This document shows positions 1 to 6,198 of a stretch of DNA of 55,362 bases, in pieces (positions within the stretch are counted from its first letter, which is position 1; the number at the start of each line of letters is the position of its first letter). This stretch comes from Emticicia agri (GTDB lineage: Bacteria > Bacteroidota > Bacteroidia > Cytophagales > Spirosomataceae), in assembly GCA_945860265.1 (NCBI GenBank), contig CAMAQF010000015.1, positions 1-55,362 on the forward strand, written 5' to 3'. The notes below the pieces were generated by a model. The model was not told the origin of the DNA and did no database searches. It was given only the letters and a program-made list of their open reading frames with translations. The position numbers and the translations under genes are program-made.

Positions 1-2
1 CA

Positions 3-146
3 TGCAAAAAGCCTGAAGAAAATAATACCCAAGATAAACCCATAACAACCGAAACCACCCAAATAACTACCACCGCCACCAAACGGCAAACCTTTTCGCT
101 TCAACGGCACCATAAAAGCCCTTTTTTCTACGTATATACACAATAA
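3..146 (+). pseudogene. 5' remnant of an RND efflux adaptor lipoprotein gene
   Basis: Reading from position 3 gives CKKPEEN, a Thr-rich linker (QITTTATK), and then a match to the start of the mature adaptor encoded at 6173-7252. About 11 bases are missing relative to the intact gene just after the linker (near 104). The frame is therefore lost and a stop follows at 144-146. The first 23 bases are identical to 3397-3419, while the Thr-linker part (about 57-83) is identical to the intact gene near 6282-6308, so the fragment is a mosaic of the two other copies. The true 5' end is outside the window. No function is expected. Confidence 0.75.
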
Positions 147-313
147 ACTTGCAAAATCGCAAGAAAATGAGCCACAAGCTAAAATAAACCTACACAAACT
201 TGCAAGTTAAAATAAACTTTTGCACGTTTGTAGGGTTAATAAAGTACCTAATCACAAGTTTAGAAAAACACAAGCGTTGCTACCATGTAGCGACACTAAA
301 AACTATGTGATAA
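147..313. promoter_or_regulatory. Intergenic region upstream of the LuxR-type gene with TTGCAA dyads
   Basis: This AT-rich stretch contains a CTTGC-N6-GCAAG inverted repeat at 149-164 and the perfect palindrome AACTTGCAAGTT at 198-209. AATAAAC-type words recur around them. No TAnnTTTG box is clear. The dyads could be binding sites for the downstream HTH protein, but this is inference only. Confidence 0.35.
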
Positions 314-610
314 ATGCTCCAAACACCAACAACCGCACTTAGCTCGCAAGAGTGTAAAATTATCTCACTCATTGCCGAGGGCTACAAAAGCCATGATATT
401 GCCGACAAGCTGTGCATAAGCCCGCACACCGTAAAAAACCATAAGACCAATATTTGCCAAAAGTTAAACCTTAGCAACACGATTGAGTTGCTACGTTATG
501 CCATCTTAAATGCAGCAATGTTGCAAAATGGGGGGGGTAAGAATTGCATAGGAACAATTCCTATTTTTGGTCTTTTGGCACAAAATAGGAATTATTCCTA
601 TTGTTTTTGA
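314..610 (+). CDS. Stand-alone LuxR/GerE-type HTH regulator
   Basis: Residues about 9-65 form a LuxR C-terminal HTH, with LSSQECKIISLIAEG, then IADKLCISPHTVKNH as the recognition helix, and a final amphipathic helix. There is no receiver or autoinducer domain, so this is a GerE-sized DNA-binding module. It lies just upstream of the duplicated leader of the peptide operon, which makes it the natural candidate regulator. The C-terminal 25 residues look artificial. They are read through a run of eight Gs at 530-537 and then through the palindromic leader. With one more G the protein would end after 75 residues, close to the length of GerE. The native end is therefore uncertain. Confidence 0.75.
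   Translation: MLQTPTTALSSQECKIISLIAEGYKSHDIADKLCISPHTVKNHKTNICQKLNLSNTIELLRYAILNAAMLQNGGGKNCIGTIPIFGLLAQNRNYSYCF
530..537. repeat. Homopolymer G8 tract near the 3' end of the HTH gene
   Basis: Eight consecutive Gs, unusual in this AT-rich region, encode codons 73-75 of the HTH protein. A length of nine gives an immediate stop, and seven gives a stop after a few codons. The tract could be slippage-prone or a sequencing error. Confidence 0.7.
548..601. promoter_or_regulatory. Two 17-bp palindromes upstream of the first peptide gene
   Basis: ATAGGAACAATTCCTAT (548-564) and ATAGGAATTATTCCTAT (585-601) are perfect inverted repeats with 7- and 8-bp arms. They are separated by 20 bases. The first copy recurs exactly at 3527-3543 in front of the second unit. 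A Bacteroidota-type -7 box (TATTTTTG, 562-569) overlaps the right arm of the first palindrome, which suggests an operator. The LuxR-type protein encoded immediately upstream is the likely candidate binder, by inference. Confidence 0.55.
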
Positions 611-656
611 GAAGGCTTCTTCTCAATTTTGGCTTGCCAAGAGGGTCTTGGTATTC
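602..656 (+). repeat. Leader repeat, copy 1
   Basis: About 50 bases between the palindromes and the first peptide start are nearly identical to 3544-3594. The copy contains a GAGAAG-GCTT-CTTCTC dyad (608-623) and TTGGCTTGCCAA (629-640). The latter is conserved in the second copy (3571-3582). Both copies sit directly upstream of an exported-peptide gene, so this is probably a shared 5' UTR or recombination boundary. Confidence 0.65.
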
Positions 657-686
657 TTCAAAATAACTTTTTAAATTAAAGTAATC

Positions 687-905
687 ATGAAAAAAAGTAC
701 ATTATATGCAAGTATGGTAGCATTAACATTTGGGATTTTGTTTTATTCTACTACTAAAAGCTATGCAAGTGTCGGTACCCACTTACTTTCACAAACACAG
801 TGTTGTAATTCACAAGGAGTAACTGTTGCGTATGGGTGTGAGTGTGTGAGTGGTGATAGGGCTTGTATTGAAAACGGGTGCCCCAAAGGAACTTGTCAGT
901 TATAA
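687..905 (+). CDS. Small exported Cys-rich peptide 1
   Basis: A 72-residue ORF begins with MKKS and a hydrophobic stretch (residues 8-21), with an apparent signal peptidase site near Tyr-Ala-Ser. The mature part is about 45 residues with seven cysteines. Its core C-x-NSQG-x2-V, EC-x-SG, AC-x-ENGCPKGT is shared with the next peptide, so the two are paralogues. Such short exported peptides in front of beta-propeller lipoproteins recall the NVEALA-type peptides of Bacteroidetes, whose role is not established. It has no SD sequence. The start is set by the signal sequence and the repeated leader. It may be a secreted signal, substrate or bacteriocin-like peptide, but the sequence does not decide. 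Confidence 0.75.
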   Translation: MKKSTLYASMVALTFGILFYSTTKSYASVGTHLLSQTQCCNSQGVTVAYGCECVSGDRACIENGCPKGTCQL

Positions 906-940
906 TAATAAAATTAAATAGCACGTAACAAATTCTTAAA

Positions 941-1144
941 ATGAAAAAATTTACAAAAATATTAATCGGAATTTTAGCAATAGTTTATGCTTTTAATGTC
1001 TATGCATCAGGAGATACAAAAAAAATTGTTGAATTATCTTGTAAAAATTCACAAGGACAAGAAGTATCTATAGGAAGTGAATGTACTTCTGGTAATTCAG
1101 CATGCGTCGAGAATGGCTGTCCAAAAGGAACAGGTGAACTATAA
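941..1144 (+). CDS. Small exported Cys-containing peptide 2
   Basis: A 67-residue ORF with an MKKF start and a hydrophobic signal sequence (about residues 5-20, ending Val-Tyr-Ala-Ser). The mature peptide has four cysteines, and its C-terminal half aligns residue by residue with peptide 1 (NSQG, EC-x-SG, AC-x-ENGCPKGT), but the flanking cysteines of peptide 1 are replaced (CQL becomes GEL). It follows peptide 1 after 35 bases with no terminator between, so they are probably co-transcribed. The pattern suggests duplication followed by cysteine-pattern divergence. The biochemical role is unknown. Confidence 0.75.
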   Translation: MKKFTKILIGILAIVYAFNVYASGDTKKIVELSCKNSQGQEVSIGSECTSGNSACVENGCPKGTGEL

Positions 1145-1174
1145 ATAATTACATAATTTTAAGCAATTCATCCA

Positions 1175-1223
1175 GCGATAAAAAATAGTCGAGAGCATTA
1201 AATCTTTTGACTATTTTTTTCGC
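1175..1223 (+). terminator. Hairpin between peptide 2 and the propeller gene
   Basis: The arms 1175-1190 (GCGATAAAAAATAGTC) and 1209-1223 pair with one bulge around an 18-base loop. The position, after a peptide gene and before the lipoprotein gene of the same strand, matches the hairpin at 3786-3813 in the second unit. An attenuator or partial terminator is plausible. Confidence 0.5.
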
Positions 1224-1278
1224 ATTATAAATATTATAATTAAAATATTCTGTATTAAGCTTTTGACCTAATTGGAAA

Positions 1279-2433
1279 ATGAAAAAAAACTTGTTATTAT
1301 CACTTACACTTTTTATTTTTTTGTCTTGCCAAGCTTTGGAAGATAGTAACATTGAAAATAAAAATCTTGTTATAATTAACTTAGCTGCAAGTGTTGAAAA
1401 CGCCTCACCTACAAAGAAATTTAAAGATTTGTTTAACATCACAAAAACCATCAAACTTCAAAGTGATGAAAAATCATTCATTGCGTCACTAACTAAACTC
1501 ATTCTGTTAGAAGACAAAATTATAATTCTTGATAAAAAATATACTTCTGCTAAACTATTCGACACAACAGGAAGATTCATTAATGATATTATTAAAATGG
1601 GGCAAGGACCTGGTGAGTTTACTAAGGTTTTTGACATGGATTACAATAAAATTGATAATTCATTGTTTATTTACTCAAACGACGACATGAAATTAAGTAA
1701 TTTTAGATTAAACGGTACTTTAGTTCAAGAAAAAAAAGTCCCATTCTTCTCTCATTATTTTACTTCAATTAGCCAAGATAGTTTGCTTTTTTTTGTTAAC
1801 TATAACTCAAGTGAATCTAATAAATCAAATAATTTAATCCTTACTGATGCTGATTTCGATATTGTTTATCGATATTTTCCCTATAAAAGAGACTTTGCAG
1901 TTTCAAGTTCTGGTTCTTTGATAAAAAGTAATAAAAATATCTTCTATAATGACGCTTTTGATGGCAATATTTATCAGTTTTTAAATGGAAAACTTTCTTT
2001 AAAATATAAAATTGATTTGGGTAAATATAATGTACCCTTAGAATTAACTCAAACCTTTTCCTCTATATCAAAACACTTATTAGATTATTCCTATTTTCAA
2101 AAAGTTTCTGCCAAAACTAAGGATTGTCTGATGTTTACATTTAGCCATGATAGAAGGTCAAATATTGGCATATATTATGATAATTCTAAAGAGATTATTA
2201 CAAATAAAAATTTCACTAAAAATGATATTTACCATATCATTTCTGCCCCCATAAATGTTGGTGGAGATGAAAATCAGTTTTTAACATATATAAGTCCCCA
2301 AACTTTAGGCTATTTGAAAGAAAATCCTAATTTTTTCGCTGATTTAGAATCTGATTATCCCGAACTTTATATTTATCTTAAAGAGTTAAAAGATACAGAT
2401 AATCCTATCATTTTACTTTTTAGAAAAAAATGA
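1279..2433 (+). CDS. 6-bladed beta-propeller lipoprotein
   Basis: A 384-residue protein with a lipoprotein signal (lipobox FLSC, Cys17), so probably anchored in the envelope. The segment KTIKLQSDEKSFIASLTKLILLEDKI, written here in parts as TIKLQSDE, TKLILLEDK and ILDKKY, followed by LFDTTGRFINDI and GQGPGEF, is the first-blade signature of the Bacteroidetes 6-bladed beta-propeller family. Members are generally of unknown ligand and often neighbour short exported peptides and DUF1573 or thiol proteins, as here. It overlaps the next gene by four bases (ATGA), indicating translational coupling. Very AT-rich coding sequence compared with the housekeeping genes to the right. Confidence 0.8.
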   Translation: MKKNLLLSLTLFIFLSCQALEDSNIENKNLVIINLAASVENASPTKKFKDLFNITKTIKLQSDEKSFIASLTKLILLEDKIIILDKKYTSAKLFDTTGRFINDIIKMGQGPGEFTKVFDMDYNKIDNSLFIYSNDDMKLSNFRLNGTLVQEKKVPFFSHYFTSISQDSLLFFVNYNSSESNKSNNLILTDADFDIVYRYFPYKRDFAVSSSGSLIKSNKNIFYNDAFDGNIYQFLNGKLSLKYKIDLGKYNVPLELTQTFSSISKHLLDYSYFQKVSAKTKDCLMFTFSHDRRSNIGIYYDNSKEIITNKNFTKNDIYHIISAPINVGGDENQFLTYISPQTLGYLKENPNFFADLESDYPELYIYLKELKDTDNPIILLFRKK

Positions 2434-2828
2434 AAGTACGCAATAAAAATATTTTAGTCCTAGTTGCTATATTTGTTTCTTTCGCAAGCATTGCTTTTTA
2501 TTTTTTCAATAGAAACAATAAAACACAGGTAACTATTTCCAATAAAGTAATAGATTTGGGCGAAATTAAAATAGGAGTTCAAAAAAAAGCTATTTTTAGC
2601 ATAAAAAATGTGGGCAATAACGATTTAAAAATTGCTGATGTAATTCCTGATTGTTTTTGTACAATTCCAAATTGGGAAAAAGAGCCGATTCCACCTCAAA
2701 AAAGCACAAACATAATAATTGTTGTGAATAAAGATTTTGAGGGTGTTTTTCAACAAGTTGTAACAATTTCATGCAATTCAAAAGAAAGTAAGCACCTATT
2801 GGTGGTCAGAGGTAAATTTATTAAATAA
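2430..2828 (+). CDS. DUF1573 (Ig-like) membrane-anchored protein
   Basis: A 132-residue protein with one N-terminal membrane segment (about residues 8-25) and a DUF1573 domain. The domain signature is DLGEIKIG, FSIKNVGNNDLKI, then DCFCTIP with a Cys-x-Cys-Thr, and PIPPQKS. DUF1573 is an immunoglobulin-like fold of unknown function that is common in Bacteroidetes periplasmic proteins. It starts within the stop of the propeller gene, and the next ATG directly follows its own stop, so it sits in the middle of a tight operon. Confidence 0.8.
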   Translation: MKVRNKNILVLVAIFVSFASIAFYFFNRNNKTQVTISNKVIDLGEIKIGVQKKAIFSIKNVGNNDLKIADVIPDCFCTIPNWEKEPIPPQKSTNIIIVVNKDFEGVFQQVVTISCNSKESKHLLVVRGKFIK

Positions 2829-3361
2829 ATGGTTTTTAAACATTTTTTTGTTTTCTGTAAAAGTCTTATAATATCATATTTTACCTTGCTTTTATCGCTC
2901 TTTTCTTGTCTAAAGCCAGAAAAAGAAAATAAAATAAGAGTAGCATCTTTATAGAAATAGAAAAATCTTATAGAGGCTCAGATTTGGTAGATATTAGACT
3001 AAAATGGCTAAAAAATGAAGCGGAACTCTATGTAATTAAACCCTATTTTTATTATTCTAATGCACAAGTAAAAGATAAACCAATTGCACAAAAGGTGCAG
3101 TTTTTTAGAAGCCATGATGTTATTGAAAATAGAATAATTACTAATTATTTTACAAATGATTTATCTTTTGGGGGTAAAAAAAATACTGTGTTTTTTTATG
3201 TGTCAGATGAAAATTTCTATAACTATTCTAAATCTGTTCAATTAAATAGAAACAACCAAACTGACCCTTTTTCACAGCCGATTAATGTAAAATATAACAT
3301 CAATGGCGGTTTAGGTTGTTTTGGGGCATACACTGTAACAAGAGTTGATTATGAATTTTAA
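2829..3361 (+). pseudogene. Frameshifted lipoprotein gene, DUF4249-like C-terminus
   Basis: An ATG at 2829 opens a lipoprotein signal (LLLSLFSC, Cys27) but the frame stops at 2952-2954. The neighbouring frame, open from about 2933, continues as SSIFIEIEKSYRGSDLVDI and on to 3361. A one-base indel in the A-rich stretch around 2920-2935 would join them into one protein of about 177 residues. The C-terminus (DPFSQPINVKYNINGGLGCFGAY, quoted as DPFSQP and NINGGLGCFGAY) resembles the end of DUF4249 proteins. The product is far shorter than normal DUF4249 (about 300 residues; compare 35340-36404), so the family call is tentative. It could be a genuine short relative with a sequencing error, or a decayed gene. 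Confidence 0.55.
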
Positions 3362-3530
3362 CGCTATTCTATGGGTATTTTTGTTGTTTGTTATTTCATG
3401 CAAAAAGCCTGAAGAAAATTATACGGAGACTAAACTTACTCCCTACGAAACCACAGAAATATCTACCACAACTACTAAAAAAGAAAACTTCCCGCTTCAA
3501 CTCCAAGCCAACGGGGCAGAATTTATATAG
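3351..3530 (+). pseudogene. Truncated RND adaptor lipoprotein gene, second 5' copy
   Basis: The ATG at 3351 lies inside the end of the preceding gene. The product has a lipoprotein signal (FVISC), then KKPEEN, a Thr-rich linker, and FPLQLQANG. This matches the first 45 or so residues of the mature adaptor at 6173-7252. Homology then stops abruptly and the reading frame ends at 3530, inside the palindrome that begins the second leader. The junction of a truncated adaptor with a leader looks like a deletion or recombination joint. A 59-residue secreted lipopeptide could still be made. Confidence 0.7.
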
Positions 3531-3543
3531 GAACAATTCCTAT
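3527..3543. promoter_or_regulatory. 17-bp palindrome, second unit
   Basis: ATAGGAACAATTCCTAT, identical to 548-564. It lies about 70 bases upstream of the third peptide gene. Identity of the palindrome and of the following leader in front of both peptide genes suggests common regulation. Confidence 0.6.
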
Positions 3544-3594
3544 TGTTTTTGAAAATCATTCTTCTCAATTTTGGCTTGCCAAGAGGGTTTTGGT
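3544..3594 (+). repeat. Leader repeat, copy 2
   Basis: Nearly identical to 602-656, including the TTGGCTTGCCAA dyad (3571-3582) and the following AGAGGGT. The GAGAAG dyad arm of copy 1 is not conserved. The ATG of peptide 3 follows about 20 bases later. Confidence 0.65.
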
Positions 3595-3614
3595 GAATTA
3601 AACTTTTAAAAATC

Positions 3615-3776
3615 ATGAAAAAGAAAGTGTTTTTAGCTTTAACAGCCTTATCCCTATTTGCAAACTTACAATCTGCGTTTGCTCTACGAGTTTATTCAAA
3701 CGGTGAATGTAGTGGCAGTGGTGGAAATTGTCTTGATACTGTGAAAGTTACAGCTCCAAAACCTGGTGAAAATTAG
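3615..3776 (+). CDS. Small exported peptide 3 (two cysteines)
   Basis: A 53-residue ORF with an MKKK start, a hydrophobic signal (residues 5-23, ending Ala-Phe-Ala) and a mature part of about 30 residues with two cysteines in NGEC-SGSGG-NC and a C-terminus VKVTAPKPGEN. It is not similar in core to peptides 1 and 2, yet has the same leader, the same position before a hairpin and the same kind of downstream propeller gene. The conserved leader, signal peptide and following hairpin support it as real. Function unknown; it may be the exported partner or ligand of the neighbouring lipoprotein. Confidence 0.7.
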   Translation: MKKKVFLALTALSLFANLQSAFALRVYSNGECSGSGGNCLDTVKVTAPKPGEN

Positions 3777-3785
3777 AAAATTGAT

Positions 3786-3819
3786 AGCGAACAGCCAAAA
3801 AAGGCTGTTCGCTAATTAA
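3786..3819 (+). terminator. Hairpin after peptide 3
   Basis: A perfect 11-bp stem AGCGAACAGCC / GGCTGTTCGCT with an A6 loop is followed by an A-rich rather than T-rich tract. It resembles a terminator or RNA-stabilising or attenuating hairpin between the peptide and the DUF4221 gene, the same place as 1175-1223 in the first unit. Confidence 0.6.
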
Positions 3820-3843
3820 AAAACCTTTTCAAAAGATTATTCT

Positions 3844-4992
3844 ATGCGTAATTTTTTTATACTTTGTTTATGTTTATCCATCTTTGCTTGTACTAAGAAT
3901 AATTCGGAATTAGCAGATATATTAAAAAAAACGGCGACAATTCAATTTCCCTTAGATTCAGTAACAAATATAACACCTTATTTTTCTCAAATTTATGAAG
4001 ATAAAGGGCAGGAGTATTTATATTACGCGAACAAAGAAGCGTATACGATACAAATCTATAATCTTGCGAGTAAAAAACTTGAAAAAACAATTAAACTGAA
4101 TCGTAGTGGACCGAATCAAATTTCGAGCTATCGAGGTTTTGTAATCAAAAATGCTGATTCACTTTATATTGTTGGTTCGAGTGCCTACACTTTGTATCTA
4201 ATCAATGATAAGGCTGATGTTTTACGAAAATATACTTGGGCAAGTGATGAAATTATAGCAAACTCTGAATTATCTAATATTGGTATAATGCAAGTTCATG
4301 GTAATAGTTATGCTATTATTAAAAAAGATACATTATTTGTACTTGCTGCCCCTGATTTAAATCCACATAAGGCGAATTTCTATACCAAAGGTAATGTAGG
4401 GCAATGGGTTGATTTGAAAACAGGAAAAGTCGGCTTTGTTTTAAATTTTCCCCAAATTTATTGTCAGAAAAATTACTCATATTTATTTGGACACTACTAT
4501 CTGACAAGTAATGAAAAGCAAGAATTGGTTTATTCATTTAGTGGTTCTGATAGTCTTTATATTTCCAAGATGGGTTCTTGGAGTTTTTTGAATAATATGT
4601 TTGCAAAAAGTAATAATATTGCTTCTATTGAAAGCTTACCTTCTCCGCTTGGGGGTGTAACATCTGACGAACAATTTTATAAATTTATGCAAAGTAAACC
4701 ACAATATGCAGGTGTTTGGTATGATAACTACCGAAAAGTATATTACCGTGTGGCTCTTCATGAAGATGATACCATAAAAAATGCTTGGTCGGCACAGCCA
4801 TTTTCAATAATTGTATTAGATTCTAATTTTAAGAAAATTGGAGAAACAAAGTTTCCTGCAAAAAAGTATCATTATTTAGGTATTATGGTAGGAAAAGAAG
4901 GTTTATACCTCCCTTTGGGGAATGCTAATAATGAAGAAATTGATGAAGAAAACTTAGCTTATGATATTTTCAAACTCAATGAAACTAAATGA
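3844..4992 (+). CDS. DUF4221 beta-propeller-like lipoprotein
   Basis: A 382-residue lipoprotein (LSIFAC, Cys16). The run IQIYNLASKKLEKTIKL, then SGPNQISSYRGF, DSLYIV and YLINDKADVLRKY matches the DUF4221 family, a TolB-like six-bladed propeller found almost only in Bacteroidetes. It plays the position of the propeller at 1279-2433 in the second unit. Its last 14 bases overlap the kinase-like gene. An extracytoplasmic sensor or binding protein is likely from the fold, but no ligand is known. Confidence 0.75.
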   Translation: MRNFFILCLCLSIFACTKNNSELADILKKTATIQFPLDSVTNITPYFSQIYEDKGQEYLYYANKEAYTIQIYNLASKKLEKTIKLNRSGPNQISSYRGFVIKNADSLYIVGSSAYTLYLINDKADVLRKYTWASDEIIANSELSNIGIMQVHGNSYAIIKKDTLFVLAAPDLNPHKANFYTKGNVGQWVDLKTGKVGFVLNFPQIYCQKNYSYLFGHYYLTSNEKQELVYSFSGSDSLYISKMGSWSFLNNMFAKSNNIASIESLPSPLGGVTSDEQFYKFMQSKPQYAGVWYDNYRKVYYRVALHEDDTIKNAWSAQPFSIIVLDSNFKKIGETKFPAKKYHYLGIMVGKEGLYLPLGNANNEEIDEENLAYDIFKLNETK

Positions 4993-5809
4993 TATTTCAC
5001 ACGTAGAACAAAAGGCTAATTGGGTAGAAATTCAAACTAATAGACTCTCCTCGAAAGCATTTTGTGTTGAAGTAAATAGCAAAAAATACTTCCTAAAAAT
5101 AGAACAACTTTCAAAGAGTTGGCATATTTCTCCAGAATATTTGAAGGTAATTACAATAGATGACCCTTACATAATTAAATATCATATTGTTGAAGAAAGT
5201 GATTTGGAAGAGTTTGGCTTTGATAAATCTTTAATAACGCTTACAGATTATTTACCGCAACGTATTTTTTTATCTGATTTTTTTAGTCAAAGTAATTCTA
5301 AAAACCAGCTTAAAATATGTTTAAGATTATTAAAAAGCATTTATGCTTTCCATGCTAAAGATATTTTGCACAGAGATATAAGTAGCCCTAATTTTTTGGT
5401 ATTTGAAAAATTTAAACAGTTTTTCCCAATCATTACAGATTTTAATTTTTTTGTTCCTATTGAGAATAATGAAATTTTTATAAGTCCCGAATATTTAGCA
5501 CCAGAGGTAAATGGCTTTAGAGATTATACAGTAAAGTCTGAGATTTGGGCAATTGGGGTCTTAATTTTTTATTTTTGCACAAATTCTTTCCCATTTGGAA
5601 GCAGATTAGATGGATTAAGCCATGATGAAATTAAAAATAATGTTTTAAAACAAGAAATTGATTCAAAAATAAATATAATTCCAGAAGTGTTTCTAAAAAT
5701 CATAAAACTGTGTTTGCAAAAGAACATTAGCGAAAGAGCAGAGAGTTTAGAGGTAATTATAAAAATACTCAAAAAAGAAATAGGATGGAAAAGTCATTTT
5801 ATTGTTTAG
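4979..5809 (+). CDS. Eukaryotic-like protein kinase-like protein
   Basis: From the ATG at 4979 the protein has 276 residues (an in-frame ATG at 4961 would add six). Kinase motifs are in order: beta-3 lysine in YFLKIE (K40), catalytic loop HRDISSPN (D133, N138), TDFNF (D154; DFG glycine replaced by Asn), SPEYLAPE (APE motif), SEIWAIGVLIF in the F helix, and a late Arg (R253). No glycine-rich loop can be seen where GxGxxG should be, so nucleotide binding may be unusual. There is no signal or membrane segment, so it is cytosolic. It overlaps the lipoprotein upstream (14 bases) and the CxxC gene downstream (25 bases), so it belongs to this operon. The substrate is unknown. Confidence 0.75.
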   Translation: MKLNDISHVEQKANWVEIQTNRLSSKAFCVEVNSKKYFLKIEQLSKSWHISPEYLKVITIDDPYIIKYHIVEESDLEEFGFDKSLITLTDYLPQRIFLSDFFSQSNSKNQLKICLRLLKSIYAFHAKDILHRDISSPNFLVFEKFKQFFPIITDFNFFVPIENNEIFISPEYLAPEVNGFRDYTVKSEIWAIGVLIFYFCTNSFPFGSRLDGLSHDEIKNNVLKQEIDSKINIIPEVFLKIIKLCLQKNISERAESLEVIIKILKKEIGWKSHFIV

Positions 5810-6198
5810 TGTTATGTTTAGGTTTAATGCTAAAAGAGCAATACACAAAAGAAACTCAAGTCATTGAAAAAATTTTAGAAAAAACAAGCCTTCCTAAATC
5901 AGTTAAGAAAATATTCATTATTCCTGTCGATGGTTGTAGTGGTTGTGTTCAAAAAATGAAACTAATGATAACCAAAAAACAAAAATTAACAGTTGAGATT
6001 TTTATTTTAACCAGTCGCAGTAAAAAAAGCATGAAAATATATTCAACAAATATTCCAAAAAACAACATAATTTTAGATACAAAATCATTAGCTTTGAAAA
6101 AACGTATAGTGAGTATCTACCCTATTGTTTTTTCATTATTGGACAAAAAAATAATAAAATCTGAAATAATTGATGCAAACAATATTGACAACTTTTAA
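5785..6198 (+). CDS. Thioredoxin-like CxxC protein, putative
   Basis: A 137-residue protein. A hydrophobic N-terminus (FYCLVLCLGLML) may be a membrane anchor. The central IFIIPVDGCSGCVQKM places a CSGC pair at the end of a beta strand and start of a helix, as in thioredoxin folds. The remainder is Lys-rich with alternating strands. Small CxxC proteins of this kind accompany propeller and peptide genes in Bacteroidetes, and a role in folding or reducing the Cys-containing peptides would fit; that is inference. It overlaps both neighbours (25 and 26 bases). Confidence 0.55.
   Translation: MEKSFYCLVLCLGLMLKEQYTKETQVIEKILEKTSLPKSVKKIFIIPVDGCSGCVQKMKLMITKKQKLTVEIFILTSRSKKSMKIYSTNIPKNNIILDTKSLALKKRIVSIYPIVFSLLDKKIIKSEIIDANNIDNF

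Noticed and set aside
687..905. Antitoxin or toxin of a classical TA pair
   Set aside because: The clear signal peptide and Cys-rich mature part indicate export; no partner ORF with TA features is adjacent.
2984..3361. Independent gene starting at TTG 2984
   Set aside because: Upstream in-frame codons continue to 2933 and join the lipoprotein signal at 2829 through one frame slip; a separate TTG start without signal peptide would leave a secreted-type domain in the cytosol.
3351..3530. A fourth secreted peptide gene
   Set aside because: Its sequence is that of the adaptor's first residues and its stop lies in the next leader, so a truncated adaptor explains it better, although a short lipopeptide could still be made.
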